A program made the translations under genes and the position numbers. A stretch of DNA of 25,755 nucleotides from contig JBJHDM010000046.1 of NCBI GenBank assembly GCA_050486545.1, positions 1 through 25,755 on the forward strand, read 5' to 3'. This DNA is from DAOMNN01 sp050486545. Its GTDB lineage: Bacteria > Pseudomonadota > Gammaproteobacteria > Burkholderiales > Rhodocyclaceae. Positions within the stretch are counted from its first letter, which is position 1; each line of letters begins with the position of its first letter. Under the pieces are notes generated by a model, which saw only the letters and a program-made list of their open reading frames with translations, was not told the origin of the DNA and made no database searches. Shown in pieces: positions 8,612 to 16,692 of this stretch.

Positions 8612-8628
8612 CGCATTCATTTGGTGCA
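8612..8628 (+). promoter_or_regulatory. NtrC-type enhancer site 2 upstream of glnA
   Basis: CGCATTCATTTGGTGCA has a perfect right arm (TGGTGCA) and a partial left arm (GCA kept) of the NtrC dyad. It lies on the same helical face as site 1 and about 150 bases before the sigma-54 promoter, a usual enhancer distance. NtrC is encoded downstream in the same block. Confidence 0.5.
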
Positions 8629-8777
8629 TCGACAAGTGTCCTGCAGCACGGGAGACGACCGCAGCGCCCCCCGAGCCCGGTTCGCCGCGCGGCCCGACCT
8701 GCGGTGTGCTCATACAGGAGCCACCTCATCCCGTAAGGACCGCCTCGACGACCGCACCTCGAACCAGAAGACAGGTC

Positions 8778-8793
8778 TGGCACGATTGGTGCT
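8778..8793 (+). promoter_or_regulatory. Sigma-54 promoter of glnA
   Basis: TGGCACGATTGGTGCT fits the sigma-54 consensus: GG at 8779-8780 and GC at 8791-8792 with exactly ten bases between, as required for -24/-12 elements. Transcription would start near 8804, leaving a leader of about 50 bases before the glnA ATG. With two NtrC-type sites upstream this makes a nitrogen-controlled promoter. I did not find a second, sigma-70 promoter for growth with ample nitrogen. Confidence 0.8.
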
Positions 8794-8854
8794 AAACCCC
8801 CGATAGCGGCAATGCCGACGGTAACCCTATCGCCTCATTTCATCAGGAGTGGAT

Positions 8855-10264
8855 ATGAACGCACAAGAAGTCATGAAAATGATCCAGGAGAACGAAGTCC
8901 GCTTCGTCGACCTGCGATTCACCGACACGCGGGGCAAGGAGCAGCACGTCGGCCTGCCGGTCTCGGCATTCGAAGAAGAGCATTTCGAGCACGGACACCC
9001 GTTCGACGGATCTTCGATCGCCGGCTGGAAGGGCATCCAGGCTTCGGACATGATCCTGATGCCGGAGGCAGGTTCCGCGTACATCGATCCCTTTTACGAC
9101 GAAACGACGCTGGTACTGACCTGCGACGTCATCGAACCATCCGACGGCAAGGGCTACGACCGCGACCCGCGCTCGATCGCCAAGCGCGCCGAAGCCTATC
9201 TGAAGAGCACCGGCGTCGGCGATACGGTGTATTTCGGTCCGGAACCCGAGTTCTTCATCTTCGACTCGGTCGAATGGTCCATCGACATGTCGGGCGTCTA
9301 TAGCAAGATCATTTCCGAGGAAGCGGCCTGGTCGACCGCCGACAAGTTCGAAGGCGGCAACATGGGCCATCGCCCGCGCATCAAGGGCGGCTACTTCCCC
9401 GTTCCACCGGTCGACTCGCTCAACGACATTCGCGCTGCGATGGTGCTCGCCCTCGAGTCCTGCGGCGTACCGGTCGAAGTGCATCACCACGAGGTCGCCA
9501 ATGCCGGCCAGTGCGAAATCGGCACCAAGTTCAACACGCTGACCAAGCGCGCGGACTGGACCCAGTTGCTCAAGTACATCGTGCACAACGTGGCACACCA
9601 GTACGGCAAGACGGCGACCTTCATGCCCAAGCCCATCGTCGGCGACAACGGTTCCGGCATGCACGTCCACCAGTCGATCTGGAAGGACGGCCAGAACCTG
9701 TTCGCAGGCAACGGCTATGCCGGCCTGTCCGAGACCGCGCTGTACTACATCGGCGGCATCATCAAGCACGCACGCGCGCTCAACGCGATCACCAACCCGA
9801 GCACGAACTCGTACAAGCGCCTGGTGCCGCACTACGAGGCACCGACCAAGCTCGCGTACTCGGCCCGAAACCGTTCGGCCTCGATCCGGATCCCCTACGT
9901 CGCAAACCCGAAGGGACGCCGCATCGAGTCTCGCTTCCCGGATCCGATGGCCAACCCGTATCTGTGCTTCGCTGCACTGATGATGGCGGGTCTGGACGGC
10001 ATCCAGAACAAGATCCATCCGGGCGACCCGGCCGACAAGAACCTGTACGACCTGCCGCCGGAAGAGGATGCGAAGATCCCGACCGTGTGCACGAGCCTGG
10101 ATCAGGCACTCGAGGCGCTCGATGCCGACCGCGAGTTCCTCACGCGCGGCGGCGTGTTCTCCAACGATTTCCTCGACGCCTACATCGAGCTGAAGATGGA
10201 AGAAGTCAACCGCTTGCGCATGACCACGCATCCTGTCGAATTCGACCTCTATTACAGCCTGTAA
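8855..10264 (+). CDS. glnA: Glutamine synthetase, type I
   Basis: GlnA joins ammonia to glutamate with ATP, the main entry of nitrogen into the cell; it works as a dodecamer in the cytosol. The 469-residue product has FDGSSIAGW near residue 50, the ATP-binding stretch KPIVGDNGSGMHVHQS, NRSASIRIP, and the adenylylation site NLYDLPPEE with Tyr398, so it is of the GSI-beta type controlled by GlnE. AGGAG at 8845-8849 stands five bases before the ATG at 8855, which fixes the start; a GTG six bases earlier is less likely. It is transcribed from a sigma-54 promoter and followed by a strong terminator, then a DUF4124 gene and ntrBC. Confidence 0.98.
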   Translation: MNAQEVMKMIQENEVRFVDLRFTDTRGKEQHVGLPVSAFEEEHFEHGHPFDGSSIAGWKGIQASDMILMPEAGSAYIDPFYDETTLVLTCDVIEPSDGKGYDRDPRSIAKRAEAYLKSTGVGDTVYFGPEPEFFIFDSVEWSIDMSGVYSKIISEEAAWSTADKFEGGNMGHRPRIKGGYFPVPPVDSLNDIRAAMVLALESCGVPVEVHHHEVANAGQCEIGTKFNTLTKRADWTQLLKYIVHNVAHQYGKTATFMPKPIVGDNGSGMHVHQSIWKDGQNLFAGNGYAGLSETALYYIGGIIKHARALNAITNPSTNSYKRLVPHYEAPTKLAYSARNRSASIRIPYVANPKGRRIESRFPDPMANPYLCFAALMMAGLDGIQNKIHPGDPADKNLYDLPPEEDAKIPTVCTSLDQALEALDADREFLTRGGVFSNDFLDAYIELKMEEVNRLRMTTHPVEFDLYYSL

Positions 10265-10319
10265 ACGTTCAGGGAGCTGAAACGTTAATTAAGGGACGGG
10301 CATTGCCCGTCCCTTTTTT
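10264..10319 (+). terminator. Rho-independent terminator after glnA
   Basis: GGGACGGGC (10293-10301) and GCCCGTCCC (10305-10313) form a perfect 9-base stem with loop ATT, extended by AA/TT, followed by TTTTTT. Just before it (10264-10286) AACGTTCAG pairs with CTGAAACGTT with one bulged A around a GGAG loop, giving a second weaker hairpin. The strong stem should end most glnA transcripts and keep expression of ntrBC lower than that of glnA. Confidence 0.93.
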
Positions 10320-10387
10320 ATCGGGTCTAATCGACGGGAAACGCATTCTTGCACCGGTACGGACCCCAGCCCGGAAACGTGGAAAAC

Positions 10388-10870
10388 ATGTCGCTCGCTC
10401 GCTCATTGCTGCCAGTACTGCTCATGACGTTCGCCTCGGTCGCACATGCCACCGTCTACAAGTGCATCGATGCCGATGGCAGGGTGACCTATACGAACGA
10501 CCGCAGCGCCGGACGGGACTGCACCCCGCTGAATCCGGATCTGCCGGTTTCGTCGATTCCTTCGCCGACACGCGCACCGGCGGCGCAGCCCCCAGCGGCT
10601 TCTCCGTCGCCCGCGTTTCCGCGGGTCAGCCCCGACGCACAGCGCAGCCGGGACGACGCACGCCGGCAGATCCTTGATACCGAACTGAAGGCGGAGGAAG
10701 AAGCCCTGGCCGAAGCCAAGGCAGCGCTGGCGGAGCAGGAGTCGATCCGGCTCGGCAGCGAACGCAACTATCAACGCGTGCTCGATCGCCTGCAGCCGTT
10801 CAAGGATCAGGTGGAACTGCACGAACGCAACATCGAGGCCCTGCGCCGGGAGATTCGCGGCCTGAGATGA
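10388..10870 (+). CDS. DUF4124 domain protein, secreted
   Basis: A 160-residue exported protein of unknown function. The N-terminus is a clear signal peptide (MSLARSLLPVLLMTFASVAHA, ending AHA at residues 19-21). It is followed by a DUF4124 domain (ATVYKCIDADGRVTYTNDR), then a Pro/Ala-rich linker (about residues 55-85) and a charged Ala/Glu-rich helix that is likely a coiled coil (about 100-160). Proteins of this kind are common in Gamma- and Betaproteobacteria and often stand between glnA and ntrB. No enzyme motif is seen; a periplasmic role is inferred from the signal peptide. The start at 10388 is chosen because it begins the signal peptide and has GTGGAAA a few bases upstream. Confidence 0.85.
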   Translation: MSLARSLLPVLLMTFASVAHATVYKCIDADGRVTYTNDRSAGRDCTPLNPDLPVSSIPSPTRAPAAQPPAASPSPAFPRVSPDAQRSRDDARRQILDTELKAEEEALAEAKAALAEQESIRLGSERNYQRVLDRLQPFKDQVELHERNIEALRREIRGLR

Positions 10871-10970
10871 TCCGTCCTGGAGCATTGCGGCCGACGTGGA
10901 TCGTTTCCACTGGCGCCGTCAGAATCCAGGCTTTGGCGTGAATATTGCTTGGCGTCTGTGGTAATCGGCA

Positions 10971-10994
10971 CCGTGCGCCCCTCCTCGCGCACGG
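10971..10994 (+). promoter_or_regulatory. Hairpin in the ntrB leader
   Basis: CCGTGCGC and GCGCACGG form a perfect 8-base stem around the loop CCCTCCTC. It lies about 40 bases before the ntrB ATG and has no T-run, so it is not a simple terminator. The loop is complementary to purine-rich ribosome-binding-type sequence (AGGAG at 11000-11004 follows shortly after). Whether it controls ntrB is unknown. Confidence 0.35.
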
Positions 10995-11035
10995 CGACAG
11001 GAGCAGGAACAAGGCCAACCACTCGGCGCGAGAGC

Positions 11036-12106
11036 ATGCCCACGCATCCACAGTCCACGACCACCAGCAGCCCCTTCGCAGGTCTCGACCTGCTCTCATC
11101 CGCCGTCGTCCTGACGGACGAAAAGCTCGTCGTACGCTACATGAACGCCGGCGCGGAGAATCTCTTCGCGATCAGTCGGCGCAAGGTGCTCGGTACGCCG
11201 CTGACCCGGGTGCTGGGACGAAGCCACGGCCTCGAGACGGCACTGGAAAACGCATTGCGCACGAACTGGAGCTATACGGGCCAGGACCTGAAGATCCAGC
11301 GCCCCGGATTCAAGCCACTGCACCTCGACTGCACCGTCAGCCCGGCCGAAGCGACCGGAGTCCGGCTGCTGCTCGAGTTCCGACCGATCGACGCGCAGCT
11401 TCGCGTGGCACGCGAAGAACAGTTGCTGCAACAGCAACAGGCCAACCGCGAACTCATCCGCAATCTCGCGCACGAGATCAAGAATCCACTCGGCGGGATT
11501 CGCGGCTCGGCACAATTGCTCGAGCATGAACTCACCGATCCGCAACTGCGCGAATATACCGAAGTGATCATCGCGGAGGCGGATCGGCTTCAGAACCTGA
11601 TGAACCAGTTGCTCAGCGCGCACTGCATGATGCGCCCAGGCCTGATCAACATCCATGACATCCTCGAGCGCGTGCGCAAGCTCGTACTGGCCGAGTTTCC
11701 GGAGGTCTCGGTGCAGCGCGACTACGACACCAGCCTGCCCGAATTGACGGCCGATCGCGAGCAACTGATCCAGGCAGTACTCAACATCGCCCGCAATGCC
11801 GCCCAGGCCATGAACGGAGAAGGGCAGATCACGCTGCGCACGCGCGCCGCCCGCCAGGTGACCCTGGCGAAACGGCGATTCAAACTGGCATTGGAATTGC
11901 AAGTGATCGACAACGGCCCCGGCATTCCGGAGGAGATCCGCGACAAGATCTTCTACCCGCTGATTTCCGGGCGCGAAGGCGGGAGCGGACTGGGGCTTTC
12001 CCTGGCCCAGAGCTTCGTGGAGCAGCATCAGGGGATGATCGACGTGGAAAGCCGCAGCGGGCACACCTGCTTCACGATCCGGCTACCGATTTCCGAACGT
12101 GCCTAG
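11036..12106 (+). CDS. glnL: Nitrogen regulation sensor kinase NtrB
   Basis: NtrB is the cytosolic histidine kinase/phosphatase that, with PII protein, sets the phosphorylation of NtrC according to nitrogen supply. The 356-residue protein has an N-terminal PAS domain (about 15-120), a short coiled linker rich in Gln (LLQQQQANREL), the H-box NLAHEIKNPLGGIRG with phospho-accepting His146, an N-box around NIARNAAQAM, and G-boxes DNGPGIPEE and GREGGSGLGLSLAQ. There is no membrane segment, as expected. The ATG at 11036 gives an N-terminus that fits the family; an upstream extension through the leader hairpin is not supported. ntrC follows after 41 bases. Confidence 0.96.
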   Translation: MPTHPQSTTTSSPFAGLDLLSSAVVLTDEKLVVRYMNAGAENLFAISRRKVLGTPLTRVLGRSHGLETALENALRTNWSYTGQDLKIQRPGFKPLHLDCTVSPAEATGVRLLLEFRPIDAQLRVAREEQLLQQQQANRELIRNLAHEIKNPLGGIRGSAQLLEHELTDPQLREYTEVIIAEADRLQNLMNQLLSAHCMMRPGLINIHDILERVRKLVLAEFPEVSVQRDYDTSLPELTADREQLIQAVLNIARNAAQAMNGEGQITLRTRAARQVTLAKRRFKLALELQVIDNGPGIPEEIRDKIFYPLISGREGGSGLGLSLAQSFVEQHQGMIDVESRSGHTCFTIRLPISERA

Positions 12107-12147
12107 TCCTGTTGGCAACGGCTACGCACCAGAATAGTGCATTGACC

Positions 12148-13581
12148 ATGAATGAAACCGTCTGGATCGTTGATGATGACCGCTCCATCCGCTGGGTCCT
12201 CGAAAAGGCCCTGAGTCGGGAGGACATCCCGCACGAGAGCTTCGCGACCGCCAGCGAGGCGCTCGAAGCGCTGGAGGCGTCCGGAACCCCGCCCGGCGTG
12301 CTGCTTTCGGACATCCGGATGCCCGGCGAATCCGGCCTCGACCTGCTCAGGAAGGTCAAGGAGAACCACCCGGCCGTACCGGTGATCATCATGACCGCCT
12401 ATTCGGATCTGGACAGCGCGGTCTCCGCCTTCCAGGGGGGCGCTTTCGAATACCTTCCGAAGCCCTTCGACGTCGATCAGGCCGTCGACCTCGTGCGGCG
12501 TGCGATCGAGCAGATGCGGCACCAGGAAGGTGCGCAGACCGAGGTATCCGTTGCCCCCGAGATCCTGGGACAGGCCGCATCCATGCAGGAGGTGTTCCGG
12601 GCGATCGGCCGCCTTTCGCATTCCCATGCGACCGTCCTCATCAACGGCGAGTCCGGAACGGGCAAGGAGCTCGTCGCCCGGGCCTTGCACCGGCACAGCC
12701 CACGCCGCGACGCACCGTTCGTCGCGATCAACACGGCCGCCATCCCTCGCGACCTGCTCGAATCCGAGCTGTTCGGCCATGAACGGGGCGCATTCACCGG
12801 AGCGGCCGCCCAGCGTCGCGGGCGTTTCGAACAGGCCGAGAACGGCACCCTGTTCCTGGACGAAATCGGCGACATGCCGGCAGAGCTGCAGACGCGCCTG
12901 CTGCGCGTGCTGTCCGACGGGCACTTCTACCGCGTCGGAGGCCAGCAACCCATCCGCGCCAACGTGCGCGTCATCGCCGCCACCCATCAGGATCTCGATG
13001 AGCGTGTCCGCCAGGGGCTGTTTCGAGAGGACCTGTTTCATCGGCTCAACGTTATCCGCCTTCGCATTCCGCCCTTGCGCGAGCGCCGCGAGGACATCCC
13101 CATCCTGGTGCGCCATTTCCTCCAGACCAGCGCACAGGAACTGGGCGTGGAACCCAAGCGCATCTCGGAATCGGCCCTGCGCTTCCTGCAGACCCAATCG
13201 TTTCCCGGAAACGTGCGGCAACTCGAGAATCTCTGCCATTGGCTCACCGTCATGGCGCCGGGGCAGGTCATCGATGAAGGCGACTTGCCACCCGAGTTTC
13301 GCGGCCAGCCTGCCGGAGGAAGCCCTGGAGGATGGGCCGACAGCCTGGGGGCCGAGGCCGACCGCCTGATCGCTTCCGATCCGGGGCACGTGTTCGAGCA
13401 GCTGACCCACGAGTTCGAGCGCACCCTGATCAGGCGTGCACTGTGCACGACCGGAGGACGCCGCATCGAGGCCGCGCATTTGCTCGGAATCGGGCGGAAT
13501 ACGATCACCCGCAAGATCCACGAACTGGGCCTCGACGACAACGGCCGCAGCGCCGGCGGAGAGGCGGCCGGAGACGAATGA
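12148..13581 (+). CDS. glnG: Nitrogen regulation response regulator NtrC
   Basis: NtrC is the enhancer-binding activator of sigma-54 promoters for nitrogen genes. The 477-residue protein has a receiver domain with acidic pocket DDD (residues 9-11) and phospho-accepting Asp55 in LLSDIRMPG, and Lys in YLPKPFD; an AAA+ domain with Walker A GESGTGKE, the sigma-54 contact loop GAFTGA and Walker B LFLDEIGDM; and a C-terminal Fis-type helix-turn-helix (HLLGIGRNTITRKIHELGL). The ATG at 12148 is chosen because it directly precedes the first beta strand (MNETVWIVDDD). It lies 41 bases after ntrB and closes the block. Its likely targets include the two dyads before glnA, about 3.5 kb upstream. Confidence 0.97.
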   Translation: MNETVWIVDDDRSIRWVLEKALSREDIPHESFATASEALEALEASGTPPGVLLSDIRMPGESGLDLLRKVKENHPAVPVIIMTAYSDLDSAVSAFQGGAFEYLPKPFDVDQAVDLVRRAIEQMRHQEGAQTEVSVAPEILGQAASMQEVFRAIGRLSHSHATVLINGESGTGKELVARALHRHSPRRDAPFVAINTAAIPRDLLESELFGHERGAFTGAAAQRRGRFEQAENGTLFLDEIGDMPAELQTRLLRVLSDGHFYRVGGQQPIRANVRVIAATHQDLDERVRQGLFREDLFHRLNVIRLRIPPLRERREDIPILVRHFLQTSAQELGVEPKRISESALRFLQTQSFPGNVRQLENLCHWLTVMAPGQVIDEGDLPPEFRGQPAGGSPGGWADSLGAEADRLIASDPGHVFEQLTHEFERTLIRRALCTTGGRRIEAAHLLGIGRNTITRKIHELGLDDNGRSAGGEAAGDE

Positions 13582-13725
13582 CCGATCCGATCCTCGGCGT
13601 ACGGTGCCGAACGTGTGACGCCGGGGTGTCCGCCCTCCGTCACGCCGACACGCACGCCTCAGTGAGCGATCGCGCGCTGGATCCGGGATAATGGGCGTCT
13701 ACCGAGACCTCATGGATCGACCCAC

Positions 13726-14532
13726 TTGTCCATCCCGCCCTCCTTCGTGCCACTCGATGCCGACCGGGTCCGCCTGGAACTGGGCTGGCTTGCGTCGCAC
13801 TTCGCAATCGCGGTCGAGTCCGAATGCACCTCGACCAACACCCGGATCACCGATGCCCCCCCCACGGACGACGGCCGGATTCACGTTCTCGCCGCCGAGC
13901 GCCAGACCGCCGGACGCGGCCGCCGAGGCCGGCAATGGCTGTCCTGGACGGGCTCCAGCCTGAGCTTTTCGGTTCTGTGGCGCTTCGTCCCCGGCGCACC
14001 GGTTCCCGCGGGCCTGTCGCTCGTTGCCGGACTGGCCGTGGCACGTGCGCTGGAAAACCTGGGCGTGGGCGGAGTACAGCTCAAATGGCCCAACGATGTG
14101 CTGGTGATGGGCGCCAAGATCGCCGGAATCCTCGTGGAGCTCGTACCTGGACGGGGGCGGACTCCCGCTGCGGTGATCGGGATCGGCATGAACGTACGGC
14201 TGCCCCCGGATGCATCCATCCCGAACCAGGAAAGGGTCACCTGTCTGGCCGATCATCTGCACGATCCACCGGACCGCAACCGCCTTCTGGCCCGCTTGCT
14301 GATCGAACTGCATACCCTGTTCGAAAGCTATGCTTCAGCCGGGTTTCCAGCACTTCGCAATGCCTGGGAACAGCGCAACGCCCATGCGAACCTGCCCGTT
14401 CGGATCACCGACGACACGACGGAGCAGTACGGCACGTGCTGCGGCGTCGCCGAGGACGGTGCGTTGCTGCTGCGAACCGAAACCGGGACCGTCCGCATCC
14501 TGTCGGGCGAGGTTTCCCTGAGGGCCTGCTGA
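13726..14532 (+). CDS. birA: Biotin--acetyl-CoA-carboxylase ligase, no DNA-binding domain
   Basis: BirA activates biotin to biotinyl-AMP and attaches it to the carrier protein of acetyl-CoA carboxylase. The 268-residue product shows GRGRRGRQW (residues 63-71, the biotinyl-AMP loop), KWPNDV (120-125), catalytic Lys131 in AKIAGILVE, and the small C-terminal SH3-like domain. The N-terminal helix-turn-helix of E. coli BirA is missing, and no frame upstream could encode it, so the enzyme should not repress biotin genes by itself. The start is uncertain: TTG at 13726 or GTG at 13747, neither with a clear ribosome binding site. Its stop TGA shares a base with the ATG of coaX, so the two are translationally coupled. 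Confidence 0.93.
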   Translation: MSIPPSFVPLDADRVRLELGWLASHFAIAVESECTSTNTRITDAPPTDDGRIHVLAAERQTAGRGRRGRQWLSWTGSSLSFSVLWRFVPGAPVPAGLSLVAGLAVARALENLGVGGVQLKWPNDVLVMGAKIAGILVELVPGRGRTPAAVIGIGMNVRLPPDASIPNQERVTCLADHLHDPPDRNRLLARLLIELHTLFESYASAGFPALRNAWEQRNAHANLPVRITDDTTEQYGTCCGVAEDGALLLRTETGTVRILSGEVSLRAC

Positions 14533-15287
14533 TGTTTCTTCTTCTCGACGCAGGAAACACCCGCGTCAAGTGGGCCATCGTCGAAGCTGGTCAATGGATC
14601 GCCGACGGAGCGCTCACCCATGACGCAATCGGGGAGCTGGCCCGGATCGCCACCGCTCATGGCGCGATCTCCCGCGTGGTGGGTGCGAACGTGGCCGGTG
14701 AGCGTATCGCTGGCGCCATCGCCGAAGCCCTCGCCTCTCACGCCCCGGGTCCGGAATGGCTGCAGGCCACCCGCCAGCAGTGCGGGGTTCACAACAGCTA
14801 CGATAGCCCCTCGCAACTCGGCGCAGACCGCTGGGCAGCCCTGATCGGCGCCCGTGCGATCCACCCCGGAGACTGTCTCGTGGTCATGGCCGGAACGGCG
14901 ACGACCATCGACACCCTCGGCGCCGACGGCCAATTTCGGGGAGGCGTCATCCTGCCGGGTCTTGCGCTCATGCGCGAGTCGCTCTCGCGCAACACCGCCC
15001 AGCTCCCGCTCGCGGAGGGTCAGTTCTCCGACTGGCCGCGCTGCACCGCCGATGCGATCGTGTCCGGTTGTCTCGCGGCCCAGACGGGCGCGATCGAGCG
15101 CCTGTTCGGCCGGATCGCCGAACACCCCGACGCGCGATGCCTGCTGAGCGGCGGAACCGCCGAGACCCTCGAGATGCACCTGGGCATTCCGTTCACCCGG
15201 ATCGAAAATCTCGTGCTGAAAGGGCTTGCAGTCATCGCGGGCGTCCCGCCCGCTGCAATTGCCGCAAATTCCGGAGCAATCCGGTAA
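14532..15287 (+). CDS. coaX: Type III pantothenate kinase
   Basis: CoaX phosphorylates pantothenate, the first step of coenzyme A synthesis; unlike CoaA it is not inhibited by CoA and needs a monovalent cation. The 251-residue protein carries the ASKHA-fold motifs LLLDAGNTRVKWA at the N-terminus (phosphate 1), GADRWAALIGAR in the middle and MAGTATTIDTL (phosphate 2), then GGVILPGLALM. Length is normal. It overlaps birA by one base and is followed 10 bases on by the SPOR gene. The cluster also holds coaE, so the first and last enzymes of CoA synthesis are encoded together. Nothing indicates loss of function. Confidence 0.95.
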   Translation: MFLLLDAGNTRVKWAIVEAGQWIADGALTHDAIGELARIATAHGAISRVVGANVAGERIAGAIAEALASHAPGPEWLQATRQQCGVHNSYDSPSQLGADRWAALIGARAIHPGDCLVVMAGTATTIDTLGADGQFRGGVILPGLALMRESLSRNTAQLPLAEGQFSDWPRCTADAIVSGCLAAQTGAIERLFGRIAEHPDARCLLSGGTAETLEMHLGIPFTRIENLVLKGLAVIAGVPPAAIAANSGAIR

Positions 15288-15297
15288 GCTTCATGCC

Positions 15298-16038
15298 ATG
15301 CCGGTACTACGCCTGCTTCTCATCGTCCTGATCCTGCTCAACCTGCTCGCGATCGCCGCGATCCAGGGTTGGCTGGGATCGGCTCCGCCGCGCGGCGAGC
15401 CGGAGCGGCTGACCAACCAGATCAATCCGGAACTGATCGTGCTGCGTCCACCCGAGCTGCCGGAGCCCGTCTCACGCCGCGCTGCCCAGACGCAGCCCCG
15501 CCCCGCAGAGACCGCACCGCCGGCCCGTGTACCGGAACGTCCGCCCCGGGAACCCGCACCCGTTCCGGCAGCAGACGTCCAGGCCGCCAAAGCGTCCGCC
15601 TGCGTCGCATTTTCCGGTCTGACCGAGAGCCAGGCGCGCCGGATCGAGCAGGCCGGCACCGCAGTGCTGCACGTCTCGGTCACGATGGTCGATCCGCCCA
15701 GTGCCTGGTGGGTTCGAATTCCGCCGCTCGCCGACCGGCAGGCTGCCGAGCACAGAGTCGGGGAGTTGCGCAGTCTTGGCGTCAGTGACCTGTTCATCGT
15801 CCGGGATCCCGGCCCCAACGAGAACGCGATCTCGCTGGGGCTGTTCCGGACCGAAGCGAGTGCCCGCCAGCATCTTGCGGATCTCGAAGCACGACGTGTG
15901 CGAGGTGCCGAGATCGCCGCACGCAGTCCGGCAGTCTATCGGATCGACGCGACGGGGCCGGAGTCGGCGCTCGCTTCCCTCTCCGAACGGGTCGCATCCG
16001 AATTCCCGGACGCCACCCGCGTGGACTGCACGCCATGA
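15298..16038 (+). CDS. SPOR domain membrane protein
   Basis: A 246-residue protein with one N-terminal membrane segment (about residues 4-24, LRLLLIVLILLNLLAIAAI), a Pro/Arg-rich linker (about 50-92) and a C-terminal domain (about 98-215) with the pattern of SPOR repeats, including SAWWVRIPPLADRQAAE, LGVSDLFIVRD and AISLGLFRTEASA. SPOR domains bind peptidoglycan stripped of stem peptides at division sites, so a role at the septum or cell wall is likely; this exact protein has no assigned role that I know. A gene of this kind commonly follows coaX in related bacteria. The start at 15298 is the second of two nearby ATGs; the one at 15293 is in another frame. Its end overlaps coaE by four bases (ATGA). 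Confidence 0.82.
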   Translation: MPVLRLLLIVLILLNLLAIAAIQGWLGSAPPRGEPERLTNQINPELIVLRPPELPEPVSRRAAQTQPRPAETAPPARVPERPPREPAPVPAADVQAAKASACVAFSGLTESQARRIEQAGTAVLHVSVTMVDPPSAWWVRIPPLADRQAAEHRVGELRSLGVSDLFIVRDPGPNENAISLGLFRTEASARQHLADLEARRVRGAEIAARSPAVYRIDATGPESALASLSERVASEFPDATRVDCTP

Positions 16039-16655
16039 CGGCCCCCCACCGCTTCGTCGTCGGCCTGACCGGGGGAATCGGCAGCGGCAAGAGCGCCGTG
16101 ACCGACCGCTTTGCCGAACGAGGCGTGACGGTCGTCGATACCGACCTCATCGCACACCAGCTCACCGCGGCAGGCGGCGCGGCCATCCCGGCGATACGCT
16201 CCGCTTTCGGGGCAGGGGTCATCGATCCGACCGGCGCCCTGGACCGCAAGGCCATGCGCGACCTCGCCTTTTCAGATCCCGAGGCCCGTCGCCGGCTCGA
16301 AGCGATCCTGCACCCGATGATCCGCGCCGAGAGCGAACGCCAATGTGCCGAAGCGGCCTCTCCCTACGTGATCCTCGCCGTTCCCTTGCTGGTCGAATCG
16401 GGGACCTACCGCGAGCGCTGCGACCGGATCTGCGTCGTCGATTGCCGGGTCGAGACCCAGGTCGCCCGCGTTCGGGCACGCAACGGCCTCGAGGAGAGTC
16501 AGATCCGCGCAATCATCGCCGCCCAGGCCAGCCGGGAGGACCGGCTCGCCGCCGCCGACGACGTGATCGACAACGAGGGCACGCTCAATGCCCTTGACAC
16601 ACGCATCGCCGACCTACATGCCGACTATCTGCTCATCGCCGGGGCGGGGAACTGA
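16035..16655 (+). CDS. coaE: Dephospho-CoA kinase
   Basis: CoaE phosphorylates the 3'-hydroxyl of dephospho-CoA, the last step of coenzyme A synthesis. The 206-residue protein has the P-loop GLTGGIGSGKS (residues 10-20), the DTDLIAHQL motif that binds the acceptor, LHPMIRAES, VPLLVESG and a lid/C-terminal region with RVRARNGLEESQIRAIIAAQ. Length is typical (about 200). The ATG overlaps the stop of the SPOR gene by four bases, so it belongs to the birA-coaX cluster, although in many relatives it stands next to pilD. zapD follows after 147 bases with a possible promoter of its own. Confidence 0.96.
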   Translation: MTAPHRFVVGLTGGIGSGKSAVTDRFAERGVTVVDTDLIAHQLTAAGGAAIPAIRSAFGAGVIDPTGALDRKAMRDLAFSDPEARRRLEAILHPMIRAESERQCAEAASPYVILAVPLLVESGTYRERCDRICVVDCRVETQVARVRARNGLEESQIRAIIAAQASREDRLAAADDVIDNEGTLNALDTRIADLHADYLLIAGAGN

Positions 16656-16692
16656 CACGTAAGTCGTAGCACGAAGCGCCCGGGATCAGATC

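Noticed and set aside
5785..8736. A very long plus-strand frame (983 codons) opposite nadA and the rhodanese
   Set aside because: It is the mirror of two clear genes, runs across intergenic regions and the transporter gene in another frame, and has no domain pattern.
8601..8806. Short plus-strand frames between the transporter and glnA
   Set aside because: They cross the NtrC sites and the sigma-54 promoter, have no ribosome binding sites and Arg/Pro/Thr-rich products typical of out-of-frame GC-rich DNA.
12103..13521. A 472-codon minus-strand frame opposite ntrC
   Set aside because: It mirrors the codon pattern of ntrC, whose domains are unmistakable; its product resembles no protein.
13615..13643. 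GTGACG/CGTCAC inverted repeat after ntrC as a terminator
   Set aside because: The stem is only six bases with a 17-base loop and no T-run follows.
13578..13691. A 37-residue frame whose ATG overlaps the ntrC stop (MTDPILGVRCRTCDAG...)
   Set aside because: The overlap is attractive, but the frame has no family resemblance, no clear ribosome binding site and a composition like its surroundings. It probably is chance reading of the ntrC-birA gap.
13664..13692. A sigma-70 promoter before birA (GATAAT at 13687-13692)
   Set aside because: The -10-like hexamer is present but no -35 is recognisable at the right distance.
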